In this document: piece by piece, positions 18,401 to 30,800 of the stretch | Position numbering within the stretch: position 1 is the first letter of the stretch | Layout: each line of letters starts with the position of its first letter | NCBI RefSeq assembly: GCF_001949145.1 | Contig: NW_019091370.1 | Location: 812,446-874,445 of the forward strand | Length of the DNA: 62,000 bases | From: Acanthaster planci | Lineage: Eukaryota; Echinodermata; Asteroidea; Valvatida; Acanthasteridae | Direction of reading: 5' to 3' | The notes under the pieces: model-generated | Seen by the model: the letters and a program-made list of their open reading frames with translations, nothing else | Database searches by the model: none | Told to the model about the DNA's origin: nothing | Position numbers and translations under genes: made by a program

Positions 18401-20272
18401 TTGAGCCAGAGGTACTCCAAACTTCATCGCTTCTGTCACGAAAGAATCCTTCCTCAGTGGTATTCACCTTTAGCCGGATTTTCTGACGGCTGTCTGGAGC
18501 GAGTAGTGTCAGCGAACACTCTGTTTTGGGTTGATAGTAAAGCGACGTCTGAGAAAAGATGATATCGCCGTGTGATCGCACAGTTTGTCCGCATCGAGAC
18601 TGCATATATACTGGGGAAGAAGGAGAGAAATCAATCAGTAACGGCCAGCATTGTGATTGTAAAACTCAGTTACTGGCTGAAAGTAATGGTGAAGAAAATC
18701 TGTACGTTTGTGTGTTAGTTATGAAATGCACAATAGACGCAGAGTGTGAAAAAATGACTACATTATGGGTTGATGGATGTGTGAATTATGGGTGGGACAT
18801 TCTAAGGTTTGGGATGAATCACCCGAATCGTTAATATCTGTCCAAATTGGTATTTTTTATTGGACGGACATATTTGTAGCTTTCAAGTGCTTTATCAAAC
18901 AGAGCCAAATTGTCAACGAAAAGACAACCCCGTACTTCCGAAGTACTCCAGCTCAGAAAGTAGTTACAATTTGCCCAGTAGTCAATCATTGACGAGCGCT
19001 GCGGCTATTTACGCCAACAAACTTCCAAAGGTCACCAGGTCTGCTCGGTGTGCTTGTCACTCGCGTAAACTGGCTGCCTGCTCATCAATCATGACTTTTC
19101 TTCCCTGTGTTACTGCCACTAACATGGCTGTAGGATCAAAATGTCGGAATGTTCGCCGTGATGGTACATCCAAAATGAGGCAATCTTGCCCAGTTTTATA
19201 ACCAGACAATTGTGGTGTTGGGACTAAAATGTTCACGCATAACACGAACGCTTTTAATTTATAGGCATGTGATGTTTAGGAGAATATAAGAACTATTTGT
19301 GAGGCATGTGTCAGGTTAGGTTTGTAGAAGAAGAAAACGCAACATTACAGGTGTGTTTGCAGAGCTGTGGAATATGATAAACTTGGAAACTAGAGGAACT
19401 TGAAACAGAATGAAAACCGGCTTCAAAGTAAGGCGAATGTCTTAGTCGGGTACAAAATCCGGCATGATTTACGAACCTTGTTCTGGTGATCGTGAAAAAA
19501 GCAAGGTTGTTACGTAGGCTGACTTTGATCAAAGTAAAAAATCTCACAGGTTTTTTTTTTCGCACGAGGTTGAGACTTGATACTGAGGAACTAATCCAGC
19601 TGTCAGATTGCGCATATTCATTGATGGCAGCTAGATTCTTCCTTATTTGTTTCCCCTGCTGTCAAGCCTGAGAGTTGTTACAATGATGCACGATAACCAG
19701 GCAATATTTACACAGTTTGTCCAACCTCGTCGCCATGGCGTTCAGATGATACGCTACCACAATCTGTGCTCATACCCGCCGCTGGATCATAATGCAAACC
19801 GAATAATTTTTATGTTACCATATAGGCCTCTATGTCGTGGCAATCAGGAGACTCCCCTGCACATCTTCTATAGGTAAAAAGAAACGGCAGCAAGATGAGC
19901 CGCCTCTTTTTACTTAAGACCCGCCCCGTTATGGGATCTGCGCCAGCTATACAGAGATACATGTATCTACATGTATGTACCTTTGACCTGTTCCACATTC
20001 AGAACTCTTCAGTCACCGCTTTCATGTTATCTAATTTATGTAAAGCCTAAATAGAGTTGATCAGCGACCAACGAAAAAATGGGAAGGTTACTAAAGGATT
20101 CTGAGATCTGGGTTGTGTCCAAAGTTTGTCGCAACACGCCACCGGATCAACAGGTAGAGCAAGCGAGATTGACGGTTCACCTACCGATCGCCTTGCACCC
20201 CAGGGTGACTGTGAACACGACCACAGTCAGCAACAAGAATGGCACGCGGCACCACGCCCAGTCACACATCAT
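15476..20272 (-). CDS. CUB-LDLa single-pass membrane protein (LDLRAD2-like architecture)
   Basis: Coding exons on the minus strand: 20272-20185, 18610-18468, 18098-17876, 17535-17401, 16392-15476; 501 residues, all phases compatible. Order: signal peptide (residues 1 to about 26, hydrophobic PFLLLTVVVFTVTLGC); a CUB domain of about 120 residues from CGQTVRSHGD to GFRMVFTAIY, split over exons 2 and 3; one LDL-receptor class A repeat in exon 4 (CTEPGMFHC, RLRCDSVDHC, CGDGSDEA, TC) with the calcium-binding DxxDxCxDxSDE pattern; a TM helix about FSILGVTFSVLSLGAVLWQS; then a stop-transfer WKKWRR and a roughly 260-residue cytoplasmic tail rich in Ser, Asp and Glu, ending DEAPHEEDV. Ligand unknown. 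The domain order recalls LDLRAD2 and related receptors; orthology is not established. The tail has no known domain that I recognise. Confidence 0.85.
16393..17400 (-). other. intron 4 of CUB-LDLa gene
   Basis: Lies between the LDLa exon and the TM/tail exon. Just downstream of the LDLa donor it holds a decayed duplicate of that exon (about 17284-17343). The rest has no recognised content. Confidence 0.75.
17284..17343 (-). pseudogene. decayed duplicate of the LDLa exon
   Basis: Minus-strand reading gives EIYRSEDAQTAYDTRRD, which aligns with the real exon's DGSDEAQTPYDTCKG. At DNA level GCGGAGAT, TCGGA, GCGCA and CGTACGACACG are shared, about 75-80% identity over 55 bases. The key cysteine of the repeat is replaced (DTR for DTC) and an in-frame stop follows. 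It is therefore a fragment from a local tandem duplication, not a second functional LDLa repeat. Confidence 0.6.
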
Positions 20273-20280
20273 GCCGTCAT
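20269..20280 (-). promoter_or_regulatory. four-codon uORF overlapping the CUB-LDLa start codon
   Basis: Minus strand reads ATG ACG GCA TGA. Its stop (20271-20269) overlaps the main ATG (20272-20270), and a second in-frame ATG follows at once (20269-20267). Ribosomes starting at the first ATG would terminate on top of the coding start, so the uORF may dampen translation or feed reinitiation. It only matters if the transcript starts upstream of 20280, which is not shown. Confidence 0.5.
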
Positions 20281-23200
20281 CTTAGAGCCGTAACAAACTT
20301 TTGTAGTCTCCTATAAACTCGGGGCAGATCAATACAGACAGCCGAAAATGTGCACCATTTCGAAGAATGACTGTTTTATTTTCCACATGTTGCACAATGC
20401 TGGTTCACTGTGCTTGGGCGAGAAACGTGTCCGTTATATTAGCAGGGTGAGTGACTCAGCGGTGGACTTCGACATCTGATAAGGCCACACAGAGGATGCT
20501 CCTATTTCCAACACAATAGATTACTCGCCGCAAACAAGTCCACAAGCTGTCGGATCCGAAATGCTGTCAGCAACTTAATACTTTAAATACCGCCCTCATT
20601 GACATTCTTACACGTCTGCAAAGAGGGCAAGTGCTTTGTATATCCAAAAAGACACAATTCCGGTCCGTGTTTAGAACATTTAACAAGCTGCGGTCTACCA
20701 CGGGCCATTATGTTTGAGTACGAAGAACCCGCCACATGGGCGATTCCCCACCCTTCGCCCCTTTCCGGTAGGTGAACGCGCTGCCGAAAAGCTCTTGTCT
20801 TGTTTACGACACTTTACATCTGAAGAGTTTGAAGAACCCCCAACATGGCCAAATCCCCGCCCTTCCCCCTCCATTAGGTGAACACACGCTGCTTGGAGCT
20901 CGTTACTTTGACTTGTTACGACACCCAGTTATCAAAATGTTAAGGATTATGCTGTTGGCATTCCGAAGAACGGTCACGGTGTAGCCTAAGATTCTATATT
21001 GCAAGTGATAAGAAGCACGAGTGCTCATGCTTCTTGCAAGATGGAAAATGAACGGTGGTTCAAGAGTCGATCATCACACCCCATACAAGGTGCAACATTG
21101 GATTCCCTATGTGTTGCATCATTCACACCAACATTAAACGAAAGTTTCGAGGGAGTTTGCACCGTGCAGCGTGATTGCGTGGGTCGAGTATTGATATTAT
21201 GAAAGTCGATATGCAGGTATCGTATTACACGCCTTTCCGTACCAGCCTAATGAGATACCTGGCCTGGTGTAGGTTGGTAGAGACGCACATCCTCAGACAG
21301 GCTTGTGATATAACAGGAAAGACACCCCTGTTCAAATCACGCTTTGAACGTGATGGTAAGTATTTTCAATTCCACAGTATTTTTGACGCGGCTTGTTGAG
21401 TGGTAATGGTTCCTCTGTGAGACGTGACGTAAACTCTCCACCAATCACAGCAAAGAATGTTGCGAGTGGTTGTGCGACACGAAAGACTTCTCGTAACCAG
21501 TCTTTTAGATTCGGTTGTGTTCACCCGTGTAAATATGAAACATTGTTGGTTACACTTCTCATTTCAAATGAATAAAGCTTGCAACTTTTACTGCACAGTT
21601 TTGTTTCATGGGGTCAGTCGGTACAGCCACCTTTTACGCATGTGGCTCTGAAAAGTGGTGGTGCCCCTGAACTCGTCATATAATATATACTTCATATTGA
21701 AGTCTTCCATGCGTCATGGTTTCCAGACTAAAATCTTCGACAGTGTTCATAATCTATCCACTGTGTCTTTTCGGGTGTCGTTATGGCTAATAATGACATG
21801 TATATCTCGGGCCCGGCTGTTACATCTTTGGAGAAGAGATCTGAAGAAACAACATTTGAGAATGATGACTTTGATAATCTCATTCGTCCTCGAAGGTGAC
21901 AGCTGGGGGTCCTTGATAAATGCAAGCAATTAACAATTTTGCCAGGGCATCTTGTGGACAATTTAACACTTCTCACGAAGCGCGGACAATCCCATTAAAA
22001 AGGATACGCAACATGACGTGTGTACCTGTCCAGTCCTTTAGATAGTCGCATAAAAACAGCGACCCCTACCAGAAACATTTAACCGACCGATGGTGGAAAC
22101 AAATATGGACTGGTGTACTGTAACCTGATATGGGTGTAATTGAAATATGAGCTTCCTGTTGACGAAGGATGCGCATGCCAACCGAGGAAGGTCATCAGTT
22201 TTAGACATGATCTCTAGAACGTGGTTTGGAAATATCAGAAAGTGCAAATCAGTTCGAATAGTTAATTGATTCTGCAGGCATGTGTGCCATTATATGAACT
22301 TAATACAGAAATCAGTTGAATATTATAAGTGTGATTAACATGGAAACAAGCGGCTTGAAAATCAAGAAAATTCGATGTTGAGTTTGATCTTGATGCTGAA
22401 TTGTTTAAATTGGAATTATCGGATTTCAGGTTAGCATTTTGTACAAAAATCGCCCAAAGAAAATCGACATTTGAAAAACTGAAACCTTTTCAACTACAAC
22501 ATCACTGTTGTTATCGCTGCTGTCGCTAACCGCCAGTTTTGTTTTAAACTTTATCCTTTCCTTTATTTTTGAATGGATACGGAAGATGAAGCGCTGTTTG
22601 ATTCCAAGGGAATGCTGGGTAAGTGAGAGTACCTCGAGAGTATTCTGCTCTGGAATTCTCGTCGAGGAGTGTTTGAGGTGACAAAATCACCTGAAGCAAG
22701 CAGAACATCCTCTGCAAAAAATTGGTCGGTGGAAATGATCAAATTGGGCAGCTTCTGTGTGCGGGTTGCCATGCCAGCAGTGCGATCATAGTAACGTCTA
22801 GATAGGTACTGTAGCAGACATGGCTCCTTGACTTATAAACCATGCCGGTTTGAAGTGTACTTTTTTCCATTTCCTTCATAAACAGATATTGTTTTACAAT
22901 GTAATTTGTCGCTCCAATACCATCGTGACCTCGATGGTGTGCAAGTGACGCGGACGGCTGTTGCCAAAGGGGAAATGACGGGCGTCAGCAAAGCAGTTCC
23001 GTGAAGAAATGTCCCGTCCTTGATGACCCCAATGACCCAGGATCTCATCCAATCACGTGGCATCTGTAGTTTGCTCTAAGGAAACAAACAACCCCCTGGC
23101 ACTACTTCGAACTCTTCTCAAAACTGGGCTGCATTTTAAAAGTCTTTACTTTGACTTTGCATGGGAGTCTGGTATCAAGCTTGCCCGATCCGAACACCAA

Positions 23201-23836
23201 CTTCAGGCATTTTTTTCTTAAGTGCATACCTCCGTAGACTTGCAATACAAGAGGTATTGGTTGTCATGGAAATGTGCCACGATGGAGATTTTCTTTTCCA
23301 ATTTGAACATTAAGGGAGATACTTCGATTTTTCGGGTCAATGTTACAAGCAACTTAAAAGTGATTTTCTAACAAAAACAGAAGTTGTCTTTATACACAAT
23401 GCGAATTTAGATCCTCCAGAAAACTTTCTGGAAAAAAAATTGCCAGGAGTGCTGAAGATATCTTTGCCCTTTGGTTGTTTATTCGTCATTTTTGGCCCTG
23501 AATTTGAGCCCTGGATACATTGTTGTTGTCGTCTGTTTTCTTCTCTTGTTGTGAAGGCATTGTTTTGCACAAGTTCGTGCGTACCCGGCGTCACTGCAGG
23601 AAATGATTGGTTGATAGCGAATAGTCTCATAGTTCCCTTGTGCACCAGCCAGTGCGTGCTATTCCGGATTGCGGTCAACGTGCACTTTCTCCAAAGTCAG
23701 AGGGTGTCCAATTCTTGGCGTAAATACTAGCGATTGAACATTTTAAGGAACTTCATCAATAAAAAAATCATTTCTTTTTCTGACTCTGCGTTTTGGTCTG
23801 TTAGCTTATGAGTTGAGCATGTATTGGTTGTGTTAG
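20281..23836. other. intergenic, left part of the 17-kb gap
   Basis: Starts with the CUB-LDLa promoter side. The only frame of passing interest, 21199-21350 plus, ends at a GTAAG donor-like site but resembles no family. No RNA gene or repeat recognised. Confidence 0.6.
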
Positions 23837-23908
23837 ATAACATCGTGGTGTGCCCGGCAGAAGGGCGTCAGCGCTTAGGCCCTTCTGCCGGGCAACCGAC
23901 GACATTAT
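23837..23908. repeat. 30-bp inverted repeat hairpin
   Basis: Perfect 16-bp arms TGCCCGGCAGAAGGGC (23851-23866) and its complement (23879-23894) around a 12-nt loop. Imperfect pairing extends outward to ATAAC...ACATTAT, making arms of about 30 bp. The GC-rich stem stands out in an AT-rich neighbourhood. Probably a small foldback or MITE remnant; a rho-independent terminator is not expected in animal DNA. Confidence 0.85.
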
Positions 23909-24601
23909 GCATGGCTTGGCGCTAATGACGGTACTGGCTTTCCCTCTCTCTTTCATCCTGTAACCCGGGAGGACATCGATAGCAAATAGATCACTAGGTA
24001 AATCGATAGGTCATGCAGAAAACTGGATTTTTGAAACACCGGCATTTCACCCACAGTGTACCAATAATCAATCGATTTTTAATTACCAGTAACGTAGGCA
24101 AAATGTATTAAACGTGAAGTCAAAATGGTACTCATTTCCGCGGGCGGTGTTTTTTTTTGGCGGAACGGTTTCAAACGCCATGTAAACCGTTTTTTCCAGG
24201 TAAGCGCTGTTAATTTTTCTAAACACAACCCGTTGCTGTAAATAAACATCTGGGGAATTGATTGTGTGTCGGTTCCGTCGCTCATTGCATTGCACGAGGA
24301 CAAAAACAAAAAGAATTTTTTTTTTAATTCTGAACTAAGAGCAGCTGATTCTGCTGACGTTTTCTGTTTGTCCTGGATGGTTCTAATCGCTCAGGTTTTT
24401 TTTCACACTTCCTTCCTCTTCGCCTTCATATTCTTGGCTCACACCGATCCCAGTACATGGCTGCCAATCTCTACCAACAGACTTGTCGGTTCACGTCACA
24501 TGTTGGAATTCCTTACACGTCTGTTTCTGTCTTCAGACTCTTAATGTAGTTCCCCTATCGCAGAAAATAATCAAAGGTGCCACTCATCTCCATTGTTCTC
24601 A

Positions 24602-24815
24602 CACTGCAAAAAATGGGATGCTAAATTTAACACCCGCGGTGTTGTCAGTAGATTACACCAATACTTTACACTGTTGTTAAATATTTTGGTGTTATTTGGT
24701 GTTACTTTTAACACCCTCCAGCGCATTGTAACACCTATAGGTGTGCAAAGTAACACCAGCGGTGTTAAAATAACACCCTATGGTATGGTCATCTGACACT
24801 ACAGTCTTTGCAGTG
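24602..24815. mobile_element. MITE-like element built of TAACACC palindromes
   Basis: Terminal inverted repeats CACTGCAAAA (24602-24611) and CTTTGCAGTG (24806-24815). Inside are several short palindromes of the form AACACC-4 to 6 nt-GGTGTT: AACACCCGCGGTGTT, TAACACCTATAGGTGT and TAACACCAGCGGTGTTA, plus isolated GGTGTTA and TAACACC units. No coding capacity. I did not find a convincing target-site duplication. Confidence 0.7.
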
Positions 24816-27800
24816 CATGTGCAATTCCCCTATATGTCTAGAGCTACAAACTTGACAACCAGTCATCTAGTATTACTACGCACAGTTGATGTCATAGTTG
24901 ACGTCATTTGAGACAATAAATTTCATATTGCCATTTCCAGCCGATATTTCTGTATTTTTTTGAAATGTCCTTTTCTGGCATTGTTACATCATCGGGTTGA
25001 TAAGTTTCATTAAATCTTGCGTCAAAACGATTCATCCAATATCTTTTTTATCGCAGAGCCCTCTGACACATAAGACTTTTTTCATGTGGAAAAGCATTTG
25101 AACAATATTTCTAGCATACAACAGAATTTTCAAACAGAAAGATGCGTTCAATCACGGCAAATGTCAGCGTTAACGTTACCGAGCGTTATGAAGTTGGCCA
25201 GATTTTTGAAGTTACTGAATCGACCACAGTGTTTACAAATTGCTTTTTTCCATTTCCGGTATCCTTTGGCGCTTGTGAACACTTCCCAAATGCACTGTTG
25301 AATTAATCAAGGAAGACTGAAAGAAATCCATGTCGAGATACGGTTGTATTTGCGCATGAAGGTGACGGCCCTCCTCAGATTTGTGAATAGAAGATACCCC
25401 CCAAACCCAACTGTTATTTGTAGCATTTTAAATGGTAAGAAAACCCTTTTATATTATCAAAATTCCGAGAACTTCACGCACGAAAGCATTTAATCACGGG
25501 CTCTTTCGGCTGGCGGTTTGATGACTGAATACCTTGGCCCAAAGAAGGAAGACAATTCGAATTAGTGGTTGATTTGTTCCAGCGGTGCGTCGCTTGGTTT
25601 CGGTCATCCGCCGAAATCCTCGCTCGGTATACAGGGAGTCTCGACGGGCGGAGACATAATTTAGATGGATGAATTCTCTGTCGAAGTCCAATGTAACACA
25701 CGGAACGTCTCTTGATTGTCTCAATGAGACTCAAGCCGAGTGGCAGATCTACGCTTCCGTAGTCGAGAATTGTGTGGTTTGCAGCCAGTTACGCATCGCG
25801 GGTTTGATCAGAGTGATGGTTGTGGGTATTAGGAAGGGGGTGTCTTCCCTAAATCATTTCAGAGTAATTGTGGCCATGAGCATTTTATTTGCCGGGAAGA
25901 GAGAAAAAAAATGAAACATGAAACGAGGAGTTGACGGAAAGGTGGATGAATTTCACTAGAAGACCTAAAACGTTGCGGGAATGCTACGATTACTTTTCCC
26001 CAAATTTATTAACGAAGATCGACAGCATCCATAAAAATGATGAAGTCGTTTATTGAAGTTGGATGTCGCGAGAAAAGAATAATTGCACTTTCCAGGAAAG
26101 GCGAATAAGAGTTTCCCGTATTTGGTGGATGGCCGTAATAGTCACGACGAGATCGTCTCACTCTCACCAAAGTAATAATCAACGCGGGCATAATGCGTGG
26201 AATCGGCAGGCGTGTTTGTCCAATCCCGCCATCTCTCGCGGGTGCTCGTATAAAGGTCTAGGCCTTCGTTGAGTCCGTGTGATCTGTGATAGAAAAACAC
26301 ATGTCAAGCAAGGCTCCTCTATGAGGTGCAGCATTACAGAGAACCATTTGTTTATTTGTTAATAGGTCCAATAAATCATCTGTGTAATTGAAATGTTTGG
26401 TGCTGTGAGTTTACAACGAGCTTAACGAAGATGGGTTGCGTTGTTGCAACTCATCAGTATGAACTATAAAGAGTAAACCAACTTAAAAGGGGTACTTTTG
26501 AACGTGACTGTGTGTAGCAACGCGGGGCATCCGTTGCGATACAATGATTGAACGTTCGTTCTCAAATGGACTCATCCATCGTGGAGTATGCGCTGGAGTG
26601 TTCGCATGACAAGAAACGAAGCCACAGCCGATGTGAATCAGGTATCAGCCTCTCTTTGCGGCTTCCCCGAGAGGCGGCATTTGTTCCAGTATAGATACAG
26701 CTTTCCCGTGGACTTCACAGTGAGGACTCCCTCTATCCGGAAATCGGATGAAGTGGTAAGTTCAGTCTCCAATTTTAAGGTCTAGAAGTCGACTCTCGAC
26801 GTGGCCGGCTTGTGTTTTAATTTTGCCGCAAATTTGGCCTAACGTTGGCAAGTCGTTTATTGGAGGAACTGAAAATGGAAACCGGGTGTTTGTTTATACA
26901 GTTTTTCTGTCGGAGGGAAGGTATTCTAACACAGTTGCAAGTGTAAAAATAAGTCGGACGTATGCATAAAATTCGTTGAGTAGGTTAATTTTGGGAAATG
27001 AAATACAGTCTGATTGGTGAGTTCAAGTGTTCATGCGTGCCCCAAGACAAATAAGATACAACATAAGCACATCACAGACTCGGACTAATTTGCCTTTAGA
27101 ACTAAATACATGTGTTTGTATTGCAGTTCATCGGTGCCAACATTTATGGTCATCTTCAACGAAGGATTTGTGGTTCCAGAATTCTTTCTTTATTGTCTTG
27201 AAAAGTGTCCAGCCGAGATATGCCCATGATTCGTGATCTTTCCTGCAACTGGAAAATCCCGAAGCGATTCGTCAAAATGCATTTTGGAACTCATAAAGAT
27301 TCCGTCTACTCGTTGTGACTTGTAAAGCGAGGTACATGGTCTGACGGGTATAGCTTTCATTTCAGTGTCTTGTTAATTCCAAACCTGGATGTCGGTCGCT
27401 GTTTTTACCGCTAGTGGTAATAATGATGACCTTGTCTGTAAAAGGAAATCATTGTAACAAGTAAATCATGGCAAGTTTACAAGAACAGATCTCTTCGGAA
27501 GTTATGTAAAGAATCAGTTCTTGGAAGAAATTAGGGATGCATTAGCACCTGCTAGCCCTTCCCATGAATACCATTTGAGGACAAAAGAGATAGGCCTAGT
27601 TATGGTGTGCGGCTACCTTCAACCGTACCGTCTTTGTTCCCTTCATACGGACCCTCTTCATAATCTCGACCTTGGCATGAAAGCGATTTACCGGTGGCTC
27701 AAGACGTGAGCTAAGTCACTAATTGCCGACCCGCTGTAAAATCTCCACCCCAATTCTACTTGATCTTTTGGCACATTCAACCTTCCATAAACGTCCCGCT

Positions 27801-30800
27801 AATTAGCCTCATCCGGCATGAGACGCGCTAGGTGACTAACACAGTCGTGTACCCACTGACCCCTTTGGGGTAGTTATTCTGGAATCTTTTCTAAGACGAG
27901 CATAATCGTGCGTCCTGGCACGCGACGACATCAGAAGGTACATCTGTCCCTTAAATAAACTATCTAGACAAAAGTGTTTCAGTAGCCCTGTCTGTAATGA
28001 TAAAAATGGCTCTTCATGTGAAACGTGTGTACTTGAACTCGTTCCTGAACAACATTTCCATCTCTGAATTCATGTACAATGTCGCTGTCAAAAGGGGAAG
28101 GCTGCAACATTGCATTTTTAAAAAACCTTGTCTCGTTAACGTTCCGACATCCCATTTTGTTTGATCTTGCATGAGTCTTACATTTGGGATCACAATGTTA
28201 CGATTTACCACCATTTCTCCGATGGTAGAGATTAGGAAAGGACCGGTACTCAATAAGAAGTTCTTCCACCTCTTTTTGAGGAATTGTCAGCATGTGTCGT
28301 TGATGGCACAAATATTGTCAAGTAGAAATGCATTATAATTAGGTTTGTGCCATGTCATGATAGAAATTTAAACGTGCTGGTCGAGCTCCTTGAAATTCGA
28401 CACAGAAACACCCTAACCCAAAATATCATAGCAGACTTCCAGATCTCGTGATTCTACACGACTCAACTTGTGTGGGTTCAATTTTTTTCAGCAAATAGGT
28501 AGAGCAGGGTGATGATTGCGTAACTAACACCCTACCCATTCCGTTTGGTAAAAACAAGGCATTGATAGCCATTTTCCTGTGCTGTAACATTTCACCATGA
28601 CGGTATTTTGGTGATGAATCACCTGGTCTCATTTTTACTTTTAGCACTCATAATTTCAGATTCTGTAATGAATACCCCTTCCCTTCATTGCTTTTCCTGT
28701 TCTATATATAGCTCTATAACAAGGACTTTGCTGGCGTGGCAAATGCACGCCTTTTTATTAGTGGAATTCGTTATTAGTGTGGAGTTGCAAAAAATGTGAT
28801 TTGATGGCAATTTAATATGTAGCTACAATGAATTGTTCTTAGACACAAGTTTTCTGCAATTTTGTATACTGTTCTTCAGTGTGTGAAATTTCTTTTCCGT
28901 TCATACGAATGTGGTAAATTTAAACTAAAGTCATGCTTTCCTGGACACCTGAGGGCGCTGTTGCTGTGATGTCATCCAGGAAAGACAGTTCAGTCCGTAG
29001 GTGTTTCTGTTCAAACTGTGAACCTCAAATTTACTTACTGAAAACATTTCTGAGAGAGGGATTGATGCTTTGTTATTGCTATGCACATAAAAAAGAAGTA
29101 ATTAGCGAAGAGGTCAAAATTTACAGTCCAGCAAAATCTACATAAATGCAACACTTTTTTGTGTAACATTGAGGCTTTCTTTCTAGGATGACATCACAGT
29201 TTTGCTCATGAATGTGGAAATACTCAGCATAAAAACCAAAGGCAGAAAAATTACCATTTGAAAAAATCGAAAATAAGTTTGACCGAGATACAAAAGTGTA
29301 GTTTGAAAGTTTGTATTAAAACAAATGGATTGCAGCAACCCTTTAACACCATGCAAAAAAATTATTGTTACCATTCCAGAAAACTTCAGCGCCAGTGTGA
29401 ACAAAAGACTGACGCTTCTGTTATTGTCATTAACTGTTTAAATATAGATCTGTCCATCAACAGGGTTGGCCACGTGACTGGTAGAAAAACATGGCGTCGC
29501 TAGACATTATTTCAGGAACTACCAGACTGGTCAAGGCCCGGGGATTTCGGGGACCCTAGGCTTGTCTTTGTTGAGCTAACTATTGTGAAATCACGAGGTC
29601 TTCCAAAATTACGAAATATGTAAACAAGTTCGAAGATGTTATGTTCATTTTCATCATTCGTGACCTTATAAATCACGTACTGCCAGGAAAAAAGTCATCT
29701 CTCCTATTTTTAAACACAATTATAGAAACAGCTGTGAAGTAAAGATGCGTAGGCCCCTATTTCTTGGTTTTCCGTCTTAGGTTTAATATTGGGAGAAATA
29801 TGAATTGGCAACAAAGGCAGAGTTGGACCACGTTCGTCTCGGGTGTACATTCGCTAAAATTCGAGTCAAAGATCTCTTGCAACTAACGTTGCAACTCCTT
29901 GTGATTTCATCAGGCCCTCGGCCTGTTTGTTCGTGTACCTCTCTCATTGTCTGGCCGTGAAGAGAGTACATCTGGTTACACAACCCTGCAAAACCACGAA
30001 CACCTCTACTCACCTTGGAAGATGTCATAGTTTGATTAAGAGAAATGATTTCGTCAATTTCTGGTATATTGCCCAACACTTTTGAGGGTTGTTTTGATAT
30101 TAGACATGCTTTTATTTGTCATTCTGGGCAATAACAAACGGTCTTCGGACGATTGATGAAGGTCAGTCTTTGAATTTCCGATGGCCATGACGCTAACTAG
30201 CCAAGTTATGAAATGTTCCCTGAAGCCGTTTTGAAAGCTCTCAGTTTATGTAATTAGCACTGATCCCATCAAATTTCTTAATTTAGATGTTGCCTTGAAT
30301 TTGCCCATACTGAACATCAGTTTCACGTTTCTTAGCAAATCTGGTATTCACATAATCTGATATGAATAATACTTAATTCTATGGTTGTTGAAAACTTTAA
30401 ACAGTCTATGCGAATTCTGACCAGCAATGAACGACTACATAATAATGTGAATTTCTGACGATGAGTTTTAACTCCGTAATTATGGAATTCATGCATGCGG
30501 CATGCCTGTGAATTTTTTCTCAAAACAAAGGAAAGCTTATAGTTCAGTATGATCCTGCGAGCTTGCATTTTTTTACCCCACACAAGATTAGTTCCCTCTT
30601 TCACTCACAATTATATGACTGTGTGCAATATTTGGCCTATAAAAAAAGTATAATCGTCGCTGGCTATAGGCACTTGTCGATGACGTCATTAGAACTATGG
30701 AAACTGTCGCCCCATGGCAGTTAAACGACGCTGATTCCCGAATTTAGTATACGTTATCTAATTGGAGAACCCGTGCTTTTGTTCTCAAAGGCCGTTAAAA

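Noticed and set aside
21199-21360. Possible exon ending CGTGATG/GTAAG on the plus strand
   Set aside because: Open frame with a donor-like end, but no similarity to a known family and no upstream acceptor or downstream partner exon.
23851-23894. Rho-independent terminator
   Set aside because: The stem is convincing but there is no U-tract, and the DNA is animal nuclear.
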